Notes under the pieces: generated by a model
The model's input: the letters and a program-made list of their open reading frames with translations, nothing else
The model's database searches: none
Told to the model about the DNA's origin: nothing
Part shown: positions 45,062 through 54,863 of the stretch, in pieces
Layout of the letters: each line of letters opens with the position of its first letter
Position numbering within the stretch: position 1 is the stretch's first letter
From: an uncultured Bacteroidota bacterium
GTDB taxonomy: Bacteria > Bacteroidota > Bacteroidia > Bacteroidales > UBA12481
NCBI GenBank assembly: GCA_903851365.1
Contig: CAINOB010000047.1
Span: forward strand, 1-64,000
Length of the DNA stretch: 64,000 nt
Direction of reading: 5' to 3'
Made by a program: the position numbers and the translations under genes

Positions 45062-45068
45062 ATCACTT

Positions 45069-46919
45069 ATGTCTGGTGATCTAATTGAATCTTATTCCGA
45101 AGAGTCCATCAAGACTCTTGATCCGAGAGAACATATTCGGCTGAGGCCCGGTATGTATATCGGAAAACTGGGCGACGGCTCAGCCCATGATGATGGTATT
45201 TATGTCCTGCTTAAAGAGGTAATCGATAATTCCATCGATGAATTCATGATGGGTAACGGGAAATCTCTGGAGATCTCCATTGATGATAAACTGGTTCGAA
45301 TTCGTGACCATGGGCGTGGCATACCACTCGGAAAATTAGTGGATGCAGTCGCTAAGATGAACACCGGAGCAAAATATGATTCAAAGGTTTTCAAGAAATC
45401 AGTCGGTCTGAACGGTGTCGGTCTGAAAGCGGTGAATGCCTTGTCCAGTGAATTCCAGATCCGGTCCTACCGTGAAGGGCAGTTCAAGGAAGCCCTCTTC
45501 AATAAAGGATTGCTGATTGAAGAGAAAGTTCTTCAAGCCACTCCGGAAGATAGCGGTGTTGAAGTCATATTCAAACCCGATCGTGAAATTTTCGGCCATT
45601 ACAGGTACCTGAACGACTATGTTTCAACCATGCTCAAGAACTATGCATTCCTCAATGCTGGTCTTGTAGTACACTTCAACGGAGAAAAATACGTCTCAAA
45701 AAACGGCCTCCTCGATTTGTTACAGTCGAAAATGTCGGAGGAGGGACTTTACCCGATCATCCACGTAAAAGAAGAAGATATTGAGATCGCAATAACCCAT
45801 GGCGATCATTATGGTGAAGAATATTACAGTTTTGTCAACGGTCAGCATACCATCCAGGGTGGTACACACTTGGTGGCATTCCGGGAGGCACTCGTAAAAA
45901 CAGTCCGGGACTACTATAAAAAGGAATTTGAACCCTCCGATATACGTACTTCCATTATTGCTGCCATCAGCATTAAAGTGGAAGAACCGATCTTTGAATC
46001 ACAGACAAAGACCAAGCTGGGCTCAAAGGATATCGGTCCGAACGGCCCATCGATAAGGAACTTTATCCATGATTTCCTGGGTAAACATCTGGATAATTTC
46101 TTACATAAGCATCCTGAAACTGCCGATATACTTCTCAAAAAGATTCTGGATTCGGAAAAGGAGAGAAAGGCAATTTCAGGTATTCAAAAACTTGCGCGCG
46201 ACCGGGCAAAGAAAGCCTCCCTTCACAATAAAAAACTCAGGGACTGCCGTGTACATTACAATTCACAGCATGAACAGCGGTTGGAGACCAGCATCTTTTT
46301 AACCGAGGGCGATTCCGCCAGCGGTTCGATCACAAAATCAAGAAGCGTAAATACCCAGGCCGTTTTCAGCCTTAAGGGAAAACCAAAAAACACCTACGGA
46401 GAAACTAAGAAACTGGTATACGAAAATGAGGAATTTAACCTCCTCCAGGCAGCGCTGAATATTGAGGAGGGCATTGATGATCTTCGCTATAATAATGTCA
46501 TTATCGCCACTGATGCTGATGTTGATGGTATGCATATCCGCCTGCTTCTGATCACCTTCTTTCTTGAATTTTTCCCGGACCTGATTAAGCAGGGACATCT
46601 TTATATCCTGCAAACCCCACTCTTCAGGTGCAGAAATACCAAACAGACATTTTATTGCTATTCCGAGGAGGAAAAGCAGCGGGCTATAAAAAAATTAACC
46701 GGCAAACCTGAAATCACCCGATTCAAAGGTCTGGGTGAGATTTCACCGGACGAATTCAAGCATTTTATCGGTCCAGATATGCGTCTTGAACCTGTGCTTC
46801 TTAGAAAAGAGGACAATGTTGAGGCCATGCTGGAGTTCTATATGGGAAAGAACACCCCCGAGCGCCAGGATTTTATTATCGGGAAACTTCGGATTGAGGA
46901 GGATAAGATTTTTGATTAG
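45069..46919 (+). CDS. parE: DNA topoisomerase IV subunit B
   Basis: A 616-residue type IIA topoisomerase ATPase subunit. The GHKL domain opens with [14 protein letters not shown], then [10 protein letters not shown] (catalytic Glu and Asn), IRDHGRGIP and [15 protein letters not shown]. The TOPRIM domain has [10 protein letters not shown] and [10 protein letters not shown]. The protein lacks the ~170-residue insert of gamma-proteobacterial GyrB and is short, as in Bacteroidota ParE. The neighbouring downstream gene is its A subunit 11 bases away. The pair separates linked daughter chromosomes and relaxes supercoils. That this is ParE and not GyrB rests on length and pairing. Confidence 0.88.
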   Translation: MSGDLIESYSEESIKTLDPREHIRLRPGMYIGKLGDGSAHDDGIYVLLKEVIDNSIDEFMMGNGKSLEISIDDKLVRIRDHGRGIPLGKLVDAVAKMNTGAKYDSKVFKKSVGLNGVGLKAVNALSSEFQIRSYREGQFKEALFNKGLLIEEKVLQATPEDSGVEVIFKPDREIFGHYRYLNDYVSTMLKNYAFLNAGLVVHFNGEKYVSKNGLLDLLQSKMSEEGLYPIIHVKEEDIEIAITHGDHYGEEYYSFVNGQHTIQGGTHLVAFREALVKTVRDYYKKEFEPSDIRTSIIAAISIKVEEPIFESQTKTKLGSKDIGPNGPSIRNFIHDFLGKHLDNFLHKHPETADILLKKILDSEKERKAISGIQKLARDRAKKASLHNKKLRDCRVHYNSQHEQRLETSIFLTEGDSASGSITKSRSVNTQAVFSLKGKPKNTYGETKKLVYENEEFNLLQAALNIEEGIDDLRYNNVIIATDADVDGMHIRLLLITFFLEFFPDLIKQGHLYILQTPLFRCRNTKQTFYCYSEEEKQRAIKKLTGKPEITRFKGLGEISPDEFKHFIGPDMRLEPVLLRKEDNVEAMLEFYMGKNTPERQDFIIGKLRIEEDKIFD

Positions 46920-46930
46920 GGAATGAGAAA

Positions 46931-49888
46931 ATGAGCGAAGAGCAAATCAACGATACTGAACTGAACGGTCAAGCCGAAGCTCACGATAATGGCAACGGTC
47001 GAAAGGTTGACATCACCCACCTGCCAGGCATGTACGAGAACTGGTTTCTCGAATATGCCTCTTATGTTATTCTTGAAAGAGCGGTACCATACCTTTACGA
47101 CGGGCTGAAACCCGTTCAGAGGCGCATTCTCTACTCGATGCGCCGACTGGAGGATGGGCGTTACAATAAGGTTGCCAATATCATCGGACATACCATGCAG
47201 TTTCATCCGCATGGTGATGTCTCAATCGGCGATGCTCTGGTCCAGCTTGGCCAGAAGGACCTGCTCATCGACTGCCAGGGAAACTGGGGAAATATTCTCA
47301 CCGGCGATAGTGCTGCCGCATCCCGATATATTGAGGCACGACTGACGAAATTTGCCCTTGAGGTCGTCTTCAACCCGAAAACCACGGAATGGAAATCTTC
47401 CTACGACGGCCGCAACAAAGAACCGGTTTATCTCCCTGTGAAATTCCCGTTACTTCCTGCGATGGGTGTCGAAGGTATCGCTGTCGGTCTCGCATCGAAA
47501 GTTCTGCCGCACAACTTTAATGAGCTGATAGATGCATCAATTGCCTGCCTCAAAAACGAGCCTTTTGTTCTGCTCCCGGATTTCCCGACAGGCGGACTGG
47601 TAGATTGTTCCAAATATAATGATGGCCAGCGTGGAGGCAAAGTCAGAATCCGGGCTAGGATAAATAAGCTTGATAAAAAAACTCTGGTTATCAATGAGAT
47701 TCCCTACGGAAAAACAACCGGAACACTCATCGATTCTATCCTCCTGGCTAACGAAAAAGGCAAAATCAAGATTCGTAAAATTGATGACAATACGTCTGGC
47801 ACTGTAGAGGTATTGATTCATCTCACTCCTGGGGTTTCTCCTGATAAAACGATCGATGCACTTTATGCGTTCACCGATTGTGAAGTTCCTGTATCCCCAA
47901 ACGCATGCGTCATTAATGATGGCCGGCCTGTTTTCTTTGGGGTGTCAGATATGGTGCGTATCTCCACTGAGAATACCGTGGAGCTGCTCCGTCAGGAATT
48001 ACTGATCCGTAAGGAGGAACTTGAAAGTGAATGGCATACTTGCTCTCTGGAAAAGATCTTTATCGAAAACCGTCTGTATATCACCATTGAGAATTGTGAA
48101 ACCTGGGAAGATGTACTGAAAACTATCGATCAGGGGTTGGATCCATTTAAAAGCGTTCTCCTTCGTCCCGTAACAGAAGACGATCTGGTAATGCTTACGG
48201 AATTAAAAATCAAGCGAATATCAAAGTATGATGCCCAACGGGCTCAGGAACAGATTGCAGCTATTGAAAAAGAATTGGCCGTTGTTCAACATCATCTGGA
48301 CAATCTGATTGTCTTTGCCATCGACTACTTCATCAACCTGAAGAAAAAATATGGTGCCGATTATCCGCGAAAAACTGAAATCCGGAGTTTTGATACTATT
48401 GAAGCATCGAAAGTTGTTGTCGCCAATGAGAAACTTTATGCAAATTTTGAGGAGGGATTCATTGGCACTTCCTTAAAAAAAGACGCCTATTTGTTTGATT
48501 GTTCGGATATTGACGATATCATAATTTTTCGAAAAGACGGAACTTTCACGGTCACAAAAGTTTCGACAAAAGCATTCGTTGGCAAGAATATCCTGCACAT
48601 CGCCCTATTCAATAAGAATAATGAGCGTACCATATTTAATGTGGTATACCGTGATGGGAAATCAGGGTTCAGCTATGCAAAACGTTTTGCCGTTAAAGGA
48701 ATTACCCGCGATAAAGAGTACGATATCACACAGGGCAAGGAGGGATCAAAAATCCAGTACTTTACAGAAAATCCAAATGGTGAATCGGAAGTTATTCGTG
48801 TTGCCCTCAAGCCAAAGCCCAAGCTGAAAAAGCCGGTGTTCGATTTTGATTTCGGCAGTCTTGCCATTAAGAACCGCGCTGCCATGGGTAATATCGTATC
48901 AAAACATACCCTGGTTAAAGTGTCGCTGAAGGAAAAAGGAACTTCAACTCTTGGCGGTTTGAAAATCTGGTTCGACAACAGCGTAAACAGGTTAAATACC
49001 GACGGACGTGGACAATTATTGGGCGAATTCGAAGGGGAGGATCAAATTCTCGTAATTCTGGCTGATGGTCAGTTCCGACTGAGCAATTATGATATTACCA
49101 ACCATTTTGAGGAGAATATCATCCGGATTGAGAAATTTAATCCTTATACCATTTTCTCAGTCGTTCTCCTCGATGCAGAACAGAAATTCCACTATCTCAA
49201 GCGGTTCCAGATAGAGACAGATACTCCGGAAAATAAATTGCACCGGATGATCGGCGATCACCCCGATTCCCGAATGCTGAGCCTTAGCGACCAGCTATTG
49301 CCCAGGTATGAGGTTATCTTCGGTGGAAAACACAGCACACGTCCGTCTGAGATTATTGATGCTGCCGAATTTATAGGACTAAAAAGCTTTAAAGCAAAAG
49401 GAAAACGCCTTACTACTTTTGAGGTGGATACGATAAATGAAATCGACCCGATTGAACCTGAAGATGAGGCGCTGCTGAAGTATTATGGACCAGAATTCGC
49501 AGAACTACTGGGGCGTATAACCGAAAATGAAGACGCTGCGGATAGTGAAGAAGTTACAGATAGTGAGGAAATTGAGGAAGGTGAGGAGACCAATAGCGAG
49601 GAACCCGTTGAAGAAGCGCCGGATAAAGAAAGCCCTCCAGAGACGGAAGACCAAAAAGAGACGGAAGACCTTAAAGACACTAAAGCGAATCTCACTGCCC
49701 TTGTTGAGGACATTCCATTTGAAGTTGAGATAGCACTGGGTGATGAAGCAGGTGAGGCTAACGGTGAAAAGGCCAAGAGAAAAAAGAAAGCTCCAAAAGA
49801 ACCAAGGGAGCCGAAACCCGATACCCAAAACCCGACACCCGATATCCCTCCTGTTGACGACAGTGGTCAATTCACGCTCGGATGGTGA
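46931..49888 (+). CDS. parC: DNA topoisomerase IV subunit A with acidic low-complexity tail
   Basis: A 985-residue breakage-reunion subunit. It has ERAVPYLYDGLKPVQRRIL, HPHGDVSIGDALVQLGQ (quinolone-resistance region) and the active-site Tyr133 in AASRYIEARL. The coiled gate (ELAVVQHHLDNLIVFAIDYF) and a divergent C-terminal domain follow, with the DNA-wrapping beta pinwheel only weakly recognisable. From about residue 855 the protein is a long acidic, Ser/Glu-rich tail, then a basic KAKRKKKAPKEPREPKP segment, ending DSGQFTLGW. Part of the tail (PDTQNPTPDIPP) is encoded by the degenerate heptamer repeat at 49810-49850. The partner is ParE, 11 bases upstream. The tail may tune DNA binding; this is inference. 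Confidence 0.88.
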   Translation: MSEEQINDTELNGQAEAHDNGNGRKVDITHLPGMYENWFLEYASYVILERAVPYLYDGLKPVQRRILYSMRRLEDGRYNKVANIIGHTMQFHPHGDVSIGDALVQLGQKDLLIDCQGNWGNILTGDSAAASRYIEARLTKFALEVVFNPKTTEWKSSYDGRNKEPVYLPVKFPLLPAMGVEGIAVGLASKVLPHNFNELIDASIACLKNEPFVLLPDFPTGGLVDCSKYNDGQRGGKVRIRARINKLDKKTLVINEIPYGKTTGTLIDSILLANEKGKIKIRKIDDNTSGTVEVLIHLTPGVSPDKTIDALYAFTDCEVPVSPNACVINDGRPVFFGVSDMVRISTENTVELLRQELLIRKEELESEWHTCSLEKIFIENRLYITIENCETWEDVLKTIDQGLDPFKSVLLRPVTEDDLVMLTELKIKRISKYDAQRAQEQIAAIEKELAVVQHHLDNLIVFAIDYFINLKKKYGADYPRKTEIRSFDTIEASKVVVANEKLYANFEEGFIGTSLKKDAYLFDCSDIDDIIIFRKDGTFTVTKVSTKAFVGKNILHIALFNKNNERTIFNVVYRDGKSGFSYAKRFAVKGITRDKEYDITQGKEGSKIQYFTENPNGESEVIRVALKPKPKLKKPVFDFDFGSLAIKNRAAMGNIVSKHTLVKVSLKEKGTSTLGGLKIWFDNSVNRLNTDGRGQLLGEFEGEDQILVILADGQFRLSNYDITNHFEENIIRIEKFNPYTIFSVVLLDAEQKFHYLKRFQIETDTPENKLHRMIGDHPDSRMLSLSDQLLPRYEVIFGGKHSTRPSEIIDAAEFIGLKSFKAKGKRLTTFEVDTINEIDPIEPEDEALLKYYGPEFAELLGRITENEDAADSEEVTDSEEIEEGEETNSEEPVEEAPDKESPPETEDQKETEDLKDTKANLTALVEDIPFEVEIALGDEAGEANGEKAKRKKKAPKEPREPKPDTQNPTPDIPPVDDSGQFTLGW
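49810..49850 (+). repeat. Degenerate heptamer repeat inside the parC tail
   Basis: CCGATACCC, CCGACACCC and CCGATATCC units repeat in frame near the 3' end of parC. They are the same family as the arrays flanking the GH31 gene and are translated as Pro/Asp/Thr-rich sequence. Confidence 0.6.
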
Positions 49889-50394
49889 TGGTCTCTTCAA
49901 AACCGGTTGTACTGCTGGGATTCATGGGCAGCGGGAAAAGCACCTTGGGCAAACAGTTAGCCGCCTTGTTGGGTTGGGATTTCATCGACCTGGATCGGTT
50001 TATTGAAACTCTTGAGAACCGTACGATACCAGAAATATTCAGTCAGGACGGAGAAGCCGCCTTCCGGAGAAGTGAATCCTTTGCCTTGCAGAAAGTCCTT
50101 TCCTATAAAAATAAGGTCATTGCCATTGGTGGCGGTGCACCTTGCCAACCCGAAAATCTTAAGCTGATAAAAGAAAAATCCTTGTCAGTATACCTTAAGA
50201 TCAGCAAAGCTCAATTATCTATCCGGTTAGCTTATTCTAACACACCCCGCCCATTACTGAATGGGAAATCAGAGTCCGAAACCCAAACTTTTATCACCGA
50301 TTTGCTTTCTGCGAGGGAGTCACACTACAGCCAGGCCGACATCATTATTGAATCGGATTCTATTTCAGCTGAGATGATCCTGTCCAGGTTGTAA
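49882..50394 (+). CDS. aroK: Shikimate kinase
   Basis: A 170-residue P-loop kinase that phosphorylates shikimate in aromatic amino-acid synthesis. It has LLGFMGSGKSTLGKQLA (Walker A), FIDLDRFIE (Asp binding shikimate), FSQDGEAAFRRSES (Arg of the shikimate pocket) and IGGGAPCQ. YSNTPRPLLNGK matches the lid region with its conserved Arg. Length is normal. It overlaps the end of parC by seven bases; an alternative ATG at 49888 would overlap by one base and would shorten the protein by two residues. Translation is therefore likely coupled to parC. The gene ends eight bases before a convergent neighbour. Confidence 0.92.
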   Translation: MVMVSSKPVVLLGFMGSGKSTLGKQLAALLGWDFIDLDRFIETLENRTIPEIFSQDGEAAFRRSESFALQKVLSYKNKVIAIGGGAPCQPENLKLIKEKSLSVYLKISKAQLSIRLAYSNTPRPLLNGKSESETQTFITDLLSARESHYSQADIIIESDSISAEMILSRL

Positions 50395-50402
50395 AACCCT
50401 GC

Positions 50403-50981
50403 TCAGTCATTTAATCCCTTTCCATCGAGAATTTGCTGCAAGCTATTTTCAACTCGGGTCTCCCGGGTTTTGGATTGCTTGGGCTGAGTAAAATATAGAT
50501 TATATGCTCTTTGCCTTCCGGGCGACAATGCTTCAAAAGCAGTTTTCAATGCCGGAATCTCATCAAGCTTATTTTGAAATTCTTCGGGGAATATCAGCTC
50601 AGTATTTTTTTTCAACTCCACTTTCAACCCGGCCTTTTCCACTTCAATGGCTTGACTGATATAGGCCTTCAAGGTGGGCTCCAACTTAACGATTTCCTGA
50701 ATATTGGTGAACCGGATCTGGCGCCCCGCCTGCACATTCTCCGTTTGTTGAATCAGAATATTATGGGTATCGCTTAACAAGGCACCTTTAACAAACAGAA
50801 TCGCACAGTACTCTTTAAATCCATGTATTAGAACTATGTTGGCATTATTAAAAGTATAACAGGGAACACCCCACTTCAATTCTTCGGTCAGTTGACAGTC
50901 AAGAATAATTTTTCTTAACGTCTCAAATTCTTCCCGCCAATTTTTTGTTTCCCGTAGAAAGTCATCAACCTTTGGATTCAT
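50403..50981 (-). CDS. YdeI/OmpD-associated family protein with DUF1801 domain
   Basis: A 192-residue cytosolic protein. The N-terminal ~115 residues are DUF1801 (WREEFETLRKIILDCQLTEELKWGVPCYTF ... LIHGFKEYCAILFVKGAL). The C-terminal part is the YdeI/OmdA-like helical region (FPEEFQNKLDEIPALKTAF, SPGRQRAYNLYFTQPKQSKTR). The pairing is common in Bacteroidota; the biochemical role is unknown. It is convergent with aroK. The downstream methyltransferase gene, on the same strand, lies 34 bases upstream of its start, so they may share a transcript. Confidence 0.75.
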   Translation of the reverse strand: MNPKVDDFLRETKNWREEFETLRKIILDCQLTEELKWGVPCYTFNNANIVLIHGFKEYCAILFVKGALLSDTHNILIQQTENVQAGRQIRFTNIQEIVKLEPTLKAYISQAIEVEKAGLKVELKKNTELIFPEEFQNKLDEIPALKTAFEALSPGRQRAYNLYFTQPKQSKTRETRVENSLQQILDGKGLND

Positions 50982-51015
50982 ACAATTAAGTTATTGAATT
51001 TCAAATTTTAACGCA

Positions 51016-51741
51016 TCATCTGGTCAGGGTTTTAAGATAATCTTTTGCTAATTCGACTTTTGGTCCTTTGCTTTCATAAAACCTATAAAATGCAAAACGT
51101 TTACCTAAACCAAAAGTTTTACATTTATTGCTTTTATAAAAATAGTTTAACACTTGTTCTATTTCCTTGGCATTATTAACATGTTCATGTTTCATGAGAA
51201 TTTCGTAATCGTAACCATATTTAAGCCTGAACTCTATCCCGGTTGTCAATTGCCATCCTAACTTCCAGATGAAACTACCTTCATTAGGAATACTGGTCCG
51301 AAGGGTTCCATTTGAATCTAATAATAAACAGGTCTTAGCAATCACTTTTGGTAAATCTGTAATATGCTCAAATGTTGCTATTGAAGTAATTCTGTCATAC
51401 TTCGTTAATATATCTATCTCATCTATATCATTAAAAATGTTTTTGATTTTACTGCGAAATTGCGAATTCGTAAATAATTCAGAGAAAGGCTCCACAATAT
51501 CATAGTGATCTGATTGTTCATATTTCAATTGATTAAGCGTACCAGCTCCAATTTCCAATGTTTTTTTGGTATGAATTGCAGGAACATCGGATGCAACTTT
51601 CCTATGTAACCACGATTCCATTTTCTGGGCAAGGTTTGATGCTTTACTTCCCCCCTCTCGATTTGATTTATAATGGCTTTTGTAAATATTTGAAATTCCT
51701 TCAGGAAGCTCTGTTCTTTTTTTTGGATAATTTTCAAACAT
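51016..51741 (-). CDS. Class I SAM-dependent methyltransferase
   Basis: A 241-residue protein with the SAM-binding motif LEIGAGTLNQL (motif I), then DIVEPFSEL (acidic end of strand 2), a YDRITSIATFEHITDLP segment (motif post-II) and LLLDSNGTLRTSIPNEGS (motif III region). The rest is variable, as in small-molecule or sugar methyltransferases. It is visibly richer in A+T than its neighbours, which fits recent acquisition, but I have not measured this. A TTG extension to 51753 exists; the ATG at 51741 is preferred. Substrate unknown. Confidence 0.75.
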   Translation of the reverse strand: MFENYPKKRTELPEGISNIYKSHYKSNREGGSKASNLAQKMESWLHRKVASDVPAIHTKKTLEIGAGTLNQLKYEQSDHYDIVEPFSELFTNSQFRSKIKNIFNDIDEIDILTKYDRITSIATFEHITDLPKVIAKTCLLLDSNGTLRTSIPNEGSFIWKLGWQLTTGIEFRLKYGYDYEILMKHEHVNNAKEIEQVLNYFYKSNKCKTFGLGKRFAFYRFYESKGPKVELAKDYLKTLTR

Positions 51742-51753
51742 GATTTTCTTCAA

Positions 51754-51955
51754 TTTATTTTACAGCACAGATGCAGTGGATTCCTACTTAAGCCTGAACA
51801 ACAGGATGATTTTCTATTCATGCAATAATTCCAAGCATCTAAACCACGTCCGAACAAATTGTGTTGCATTTTTCAAATTTTCCGGCAGATCTATTATTTA
51901 GCGCGAAGCGAACCTCTTAGTGAGCGCAGCGAGCCTCTTAGCGACCGAAGGAAGC
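51754..51955. other. Intergenic region between the methyltransferase and ppa
   Basis: About 200 bases with no gene I can support. The left part is A+T-rich and probably holds the promoter of the minus-strand methyltransferase. The right end consists of three 19-21-base tandem units described separately. Confidence 0.5.
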
Positions 51956-51958
51956 CTA
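51898..51958 (+). repeat. Three tandem 19-21-bp units (TTAGCG...GAAGCGA...CCTC type)
   Basis: Units at 51898-51916, 51917-51937 and 51938-51958 all start with TTAG and end in CCTC or CCTA, with GCGAAGCGA or GCGCAGCGA in the middle. The last unit supplies the stop codon of ppa (51956-51958 on the minus strand). Confidence 0.75.
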
Positions 51959-52648
51959 TTCTATCGCATCAATGAAAGCCTGATTTAGCTTTCCGGCCAC
52001 ATCGCCAAATTTCTTCTGGTAGTCCTCAATACTTTTGCGGATCACACTATGAGCCTCTTCGCGACCGTATACTTCAGTGATCTCACACCTGCGGTGCAGT
52101 TTACCGGGCATATCCTTGTAAGTGAGGAAATAGTGCTTCAAGCGTGCAATGAGGGTCTCTGGCACCAGCTGAACATCGCGCCAATGTTGGTATACCTCAT
52201 CATTCTTCAGGATAGCGATAATTTTATCATCAGCTTCCCCATTATCAATCATCCGGAAACCTCCAATTGGAATGGCTTTTACAATCAAGTTCCCATGCGA
52301 AATATTTCGCTCGGTCAGTATGCAGATATCCAAAGGATCACCATCGCCAATAATGTCCGTTCGACCGGTTTTCAGGCGGCACAAATCCGCAACGCCCTCC
52401 CAGCAATAGGTCTGCGGTATGAAACCATACAATGCAGGCAGGTAATTTGAATATTTCTGAGGCCTGTCGACTTTCAGATACCCGGTTTCCTTGTCGATTT
52501 CGTATTTCACTGTATCTGTCGGTACCACCTCTACAAAAACGGTAACCTCATCAGGAACATCTTCACCATAAGAAATACCATGCCAGGGATGTGACGTGAA
52601 CCGCAGGTCCATCATCTTCCACAAATGCTTTAATTTCTCGTCACTCAT
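51956..52648 (-). CDS. ppa: Inorganic pyrophosphatase, family I
   Basis: A 230-residue soluble pyrophosphatase that hydrolyses PPi and so drives biosynthesis. The active-site signature DGDPLDICIL is present, along with VFVEVVPTDTVKYEIDKETG (the substrate-binding Lys/Glu), RPQKYSNYLPALYGFIPQT and the late YKDMPGKLHRRCEITEVYGREEA region. Longer than the ~175-residue E. coli enzyme, as in many Bacteroidota. Last gene of the recJ-to-ppa minus-strand series, six bases after mltD. Its stop codon is inside the tandem repeat at 51898-51958. Confidence 0.92.
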   Translation of the reverse strand: MSDEKLKHLWKMMDLRFTSHPWHGISYGEDVPDEVTVFVEVVPTDTVKYEIDKETGYLKVDRPQKYSNYLPALYGFIPQTYCWEGVADLCRLKTGRTDIIGDGDPLDICILTERNISHGNLIVKAIPIGGFRMIDNGEADDKIIAILKNDEVYQHWRDVQLVPETLIARLKHYFLTYKDMPGKLHRRCEITEVYGREEAHSVIRKSIEDYQKKFGDVAGKLNQAFIDAIE

Positions 52649-52653
52649 AAAAA

Positions 52654-54276
52654 TTATCCCTCTTTTCTCTTGATCTTCAAAACCTGACCGGTCTGAAGTT
52701 TAGATCCTGTCATCTGGTTGAGTTTCATGATATCTTCATGACTTGTACCCGGATATTTCTGGGCTATGGTCCAAAGATTATCACCTGATCGTACTGTATA
52801 AAGTATAAACTGTTCGGAAGGACCTGAAGCAGCAACGGTTGAAGATTGTTCGACCAACTGCCCTTTACTGTTCTCTTTTTCCACCTTCGGCTGATTTGCA
52901 GCCATGACCACTGCATTGGTATCGCGAGGTGCCTCGGTTATGGCTTTGGGTCCAAACACAGTCAACGACTGTCCGATGCTCAGATTGTTGCTGTTCAGAC
53001 CGTTCCAATCCTTTATGGAATTTATGGTCACTTTATATTTTGAGGCAATTGCGCCAAGATTATCACCCGATTTTACGATATAGGTTATTGCACCATCCTT
53101 TCCAACCGTAGCATCCGGTATGCCCTTTGTTTTTGTCTTTGATTTACTGGAACGCACGGGTTCCTTATCCATGTTATTCTTGGCAAGATAAACCGACTGC
53201 TTAAAATTCTGGATTGAATCCTGATAAGTAATGAATAAAGTGATCTTTTCATCAGGCAAGCGCAGGTCATAAGGACCGCCGGCAGCAGGAAGAATCTTTC
53301 TCCGGTATTTGGGATTCAGCATCTGCAGGATCGCCAGATCCACTCCCAAAACTTCGGAAACCTGTCCGAGGTGCATTTCTGTGCGAACAAGTACAGTATC
53401 TGAATGAATGGGCATCAATGGTTTTACAGCGTAAAATCCGTGATCCTGTGCATAATTCATGATGTAAGTGGCTGCAATAAAGGCAGGAACGAAACCCCGG
53501 GTTTCAACTGGGAGATAGTAAAAAACATCCCAGTAATTCTTTTTCCCGCCAGCCCTCTGAATGGCCTTCATCATATTTCCCGGGCCACAATTATAAGCAG
53601 CAATAACCATGTGCCAGTCACCAAACATGGTATACAGTTCTTTTAAATACCGGCAGGCAACTTCAGTCGATCTCTCAGGATCAAGCCGCTCATCGATAAA
53701 CGAGTTAACATTCAGCTTATAAAGTTTCGCTGTTCCCAACATAAACTGCCACATCCCCTGTGCCCCAGCTTTTGACTTGGCTATCGGATTGAGAGCAGAT
53801 TCAATGATGGGTAGGTATTTCAATTCAAGAGGGAGACCATAGGCATCCAACTTGGCTTCAATCATCGGGAAATAATAATCCGACAGACCCAGCATAATGG
53901 AAACCTGTTTTCTGCGGCTTTTTGTATACAAATCCAGATAACTTCTGACCTGTTTATTATAAGTCAGTTCGATAGCTGACGGAATTCCCGCAAGCCTCTT
54001 AACAAACACCGAATCAGGGGTATCAGGAATACTGTAGTTTTTTACAAACGCCAATGCCGTATCCTGATAAAACCGGATAGGTAAGCGATTGGTCTGCCAG
54101 GCCAGGTACAGGCTGTCGAGACGTTGTACATATTGAATGTAAACCGGATCCTTTGCTGGATTAACGGAATCAATCGTAACCGAAGTTGCGATTTGCTGTC
54201 CCATTAACAAGGTGGAACAACTCAATAGAATGACAGTAAGTGTATTGCGAAATATGTTTCGTAGATCCATACTCAT
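52654..54276 (-). CDS. mltD: Membrane-bound lytic transglycosylase with two LysM domains (MltD-like)
   Basis: A 540-residue exported protein with signal sequence NIFRNTLTVILLSCSTLLMGQ (mltD proteins may be lipid-anchored; the Cys here is at about residue 20). Residues ~105-300 are a goose-lysozyme-like SLT domain: IIESALNP (catalytic Glu), GAQGMWQFMLGTAKLY, ERSTEVACRYLKELY and AAYNCGPGNMMKAI. Two LysM repeats follow (~residues 395-440 and 493-536, each with SGDNL or SGDNLW and a TGQVLKI-type end) for peptidoglycan binding. It cleaves the glycan strand to 1,6-anhydromuropeptides. The start overlaps the DUF5683 stop by four bases (ATGA). Confidence 0.88.
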   Translation of the reverse strand: MSMDLRNIFRNTLTVILLSCSTLLMGQQIATSVTIDSVNPAKDPVYIQYVQRLDSLYLAWQTNRLPIRFYQDTALAFVKNYSIPDTPDSVFVKRLAGIPSAIELTYNKQVRSYLDLYTKSRRKQVSIMLGLSDYYFPMIEAKLDAYGLPLELKYLPIIESALNPIAKSKAGAQGMWQFMLGTAKLYKLNVNSFIDERLDPERSTEVACRYLKELYTMFGDWHMVIAAYNCGPGNMMKAIQRAGGKKNYWDVFYYLPVETRGFVPAFIAATYIMNYAQDHGFYAVKPLMPIHSDTVLVRTEMHLGQVSEVLGVDLAILQMLNPKYRRKILPAAGGPYDLRLPDEKITLFITYQDSIQNFKQSVYLAKNNMDKEPVRSSKSKTKTKGIPDATVGKDGAITYIVKSGDNLGAIASKYKVTINSIKDWNGLNSNNLSIGQSLTVFGPKAITEAPRDTNAVVMAANQPKVEKENSKGQLVEQSSTVAASGPSEQFILYTVRSGDNLWTIAQKYPGTSHEDIMKLNQMTGSKLQTGQVLKIKRKEG

Positions 54277-54854
54277 TTATTATTTAAAATTAAACTCAAC
54301 CCTATGCCTGGTCTCATCGGGCCAACCCAGAGAGCACTGGGCCGGATACGCAAGCTAAGGTCCTCACTCACATCCCAATTGAAAAAATGGGCATCAACAT
54401 TAGCATCAATAATAGTCAATCCATGCCAAGCAAGCAAGATCAGGACCGACATATCTCTGTAGCGTCTGTAATAATCAATATTGGCAATCAACTGGGTTGC
54501 ATTCAAACCACTCTGATTTACAGTCGTTTCCAACCCATCAGTCTCTGCAATATAATTATTCTTGGAATCTTTATAATTTTTCTGGTTAGTGTAGACAGCA
54601 TAACTTGCAGCGGCCCATCCGACATATACGATTGGTATTTTCCAATATTTTCGGTTGTAGGCCTGACCAGCGCCAGGAATAAGCGCAGCAAGGATAGTAG
54701 CTTTACTGGATGAATGTTTTTGAACGATTGGTTTAGCCTTGGATACAATGGTGTCATTAATGGTCTGCGCAGGGGCAAAACCACCCAGGCCAGGCGTCAG
54801 GATCAGTAAAACTGACAACGCCAGCCAAATAACTTTTTCTCTTACAAATGACAA
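54273..54854 (-). CDS. DUF5683 family membrane protein (TTG start)
   Basis: A 193-residue protein with an N-terminal signal/membrane segment (VIWLALSVLLILTPGLGG). A DUF5683 domain follows from about residue 45: SSKATILAALIPGAGQAYNRKYWKIPIVYVG, continuing into further hydrophobic helices (SVLILLAWHGLTIIDAN). The PGAGQAYNRKYWK motif marks this Bacteroidota family, whose role is unknown. It has no ATG; the best start is TTG at 54854, nine bases after parB. Genes for this family sit beside mltD here with a four-base overlap, suggesting an envelope-linked role. Confidence 0.75.
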   Translation of the reverse strand: MSFVREKVIWLALSVLLILTPGLGGFAPAQTINDTIVSKAKPIVQKHSSSKATILAALIPGAGQAYNRKYWKIPIVYVGWAAASYAVYTNQKNYKDSKNNYIAETDGLETTVNQSGLNATQLIANIDYYRRYRDMSVLILLAWHGLTIIDANVDAHFFNWDVSEDLSLRIRPSALWVGPMRPGIGLSLILNNK

Positions 54855-54863
54855 AATCCGACT

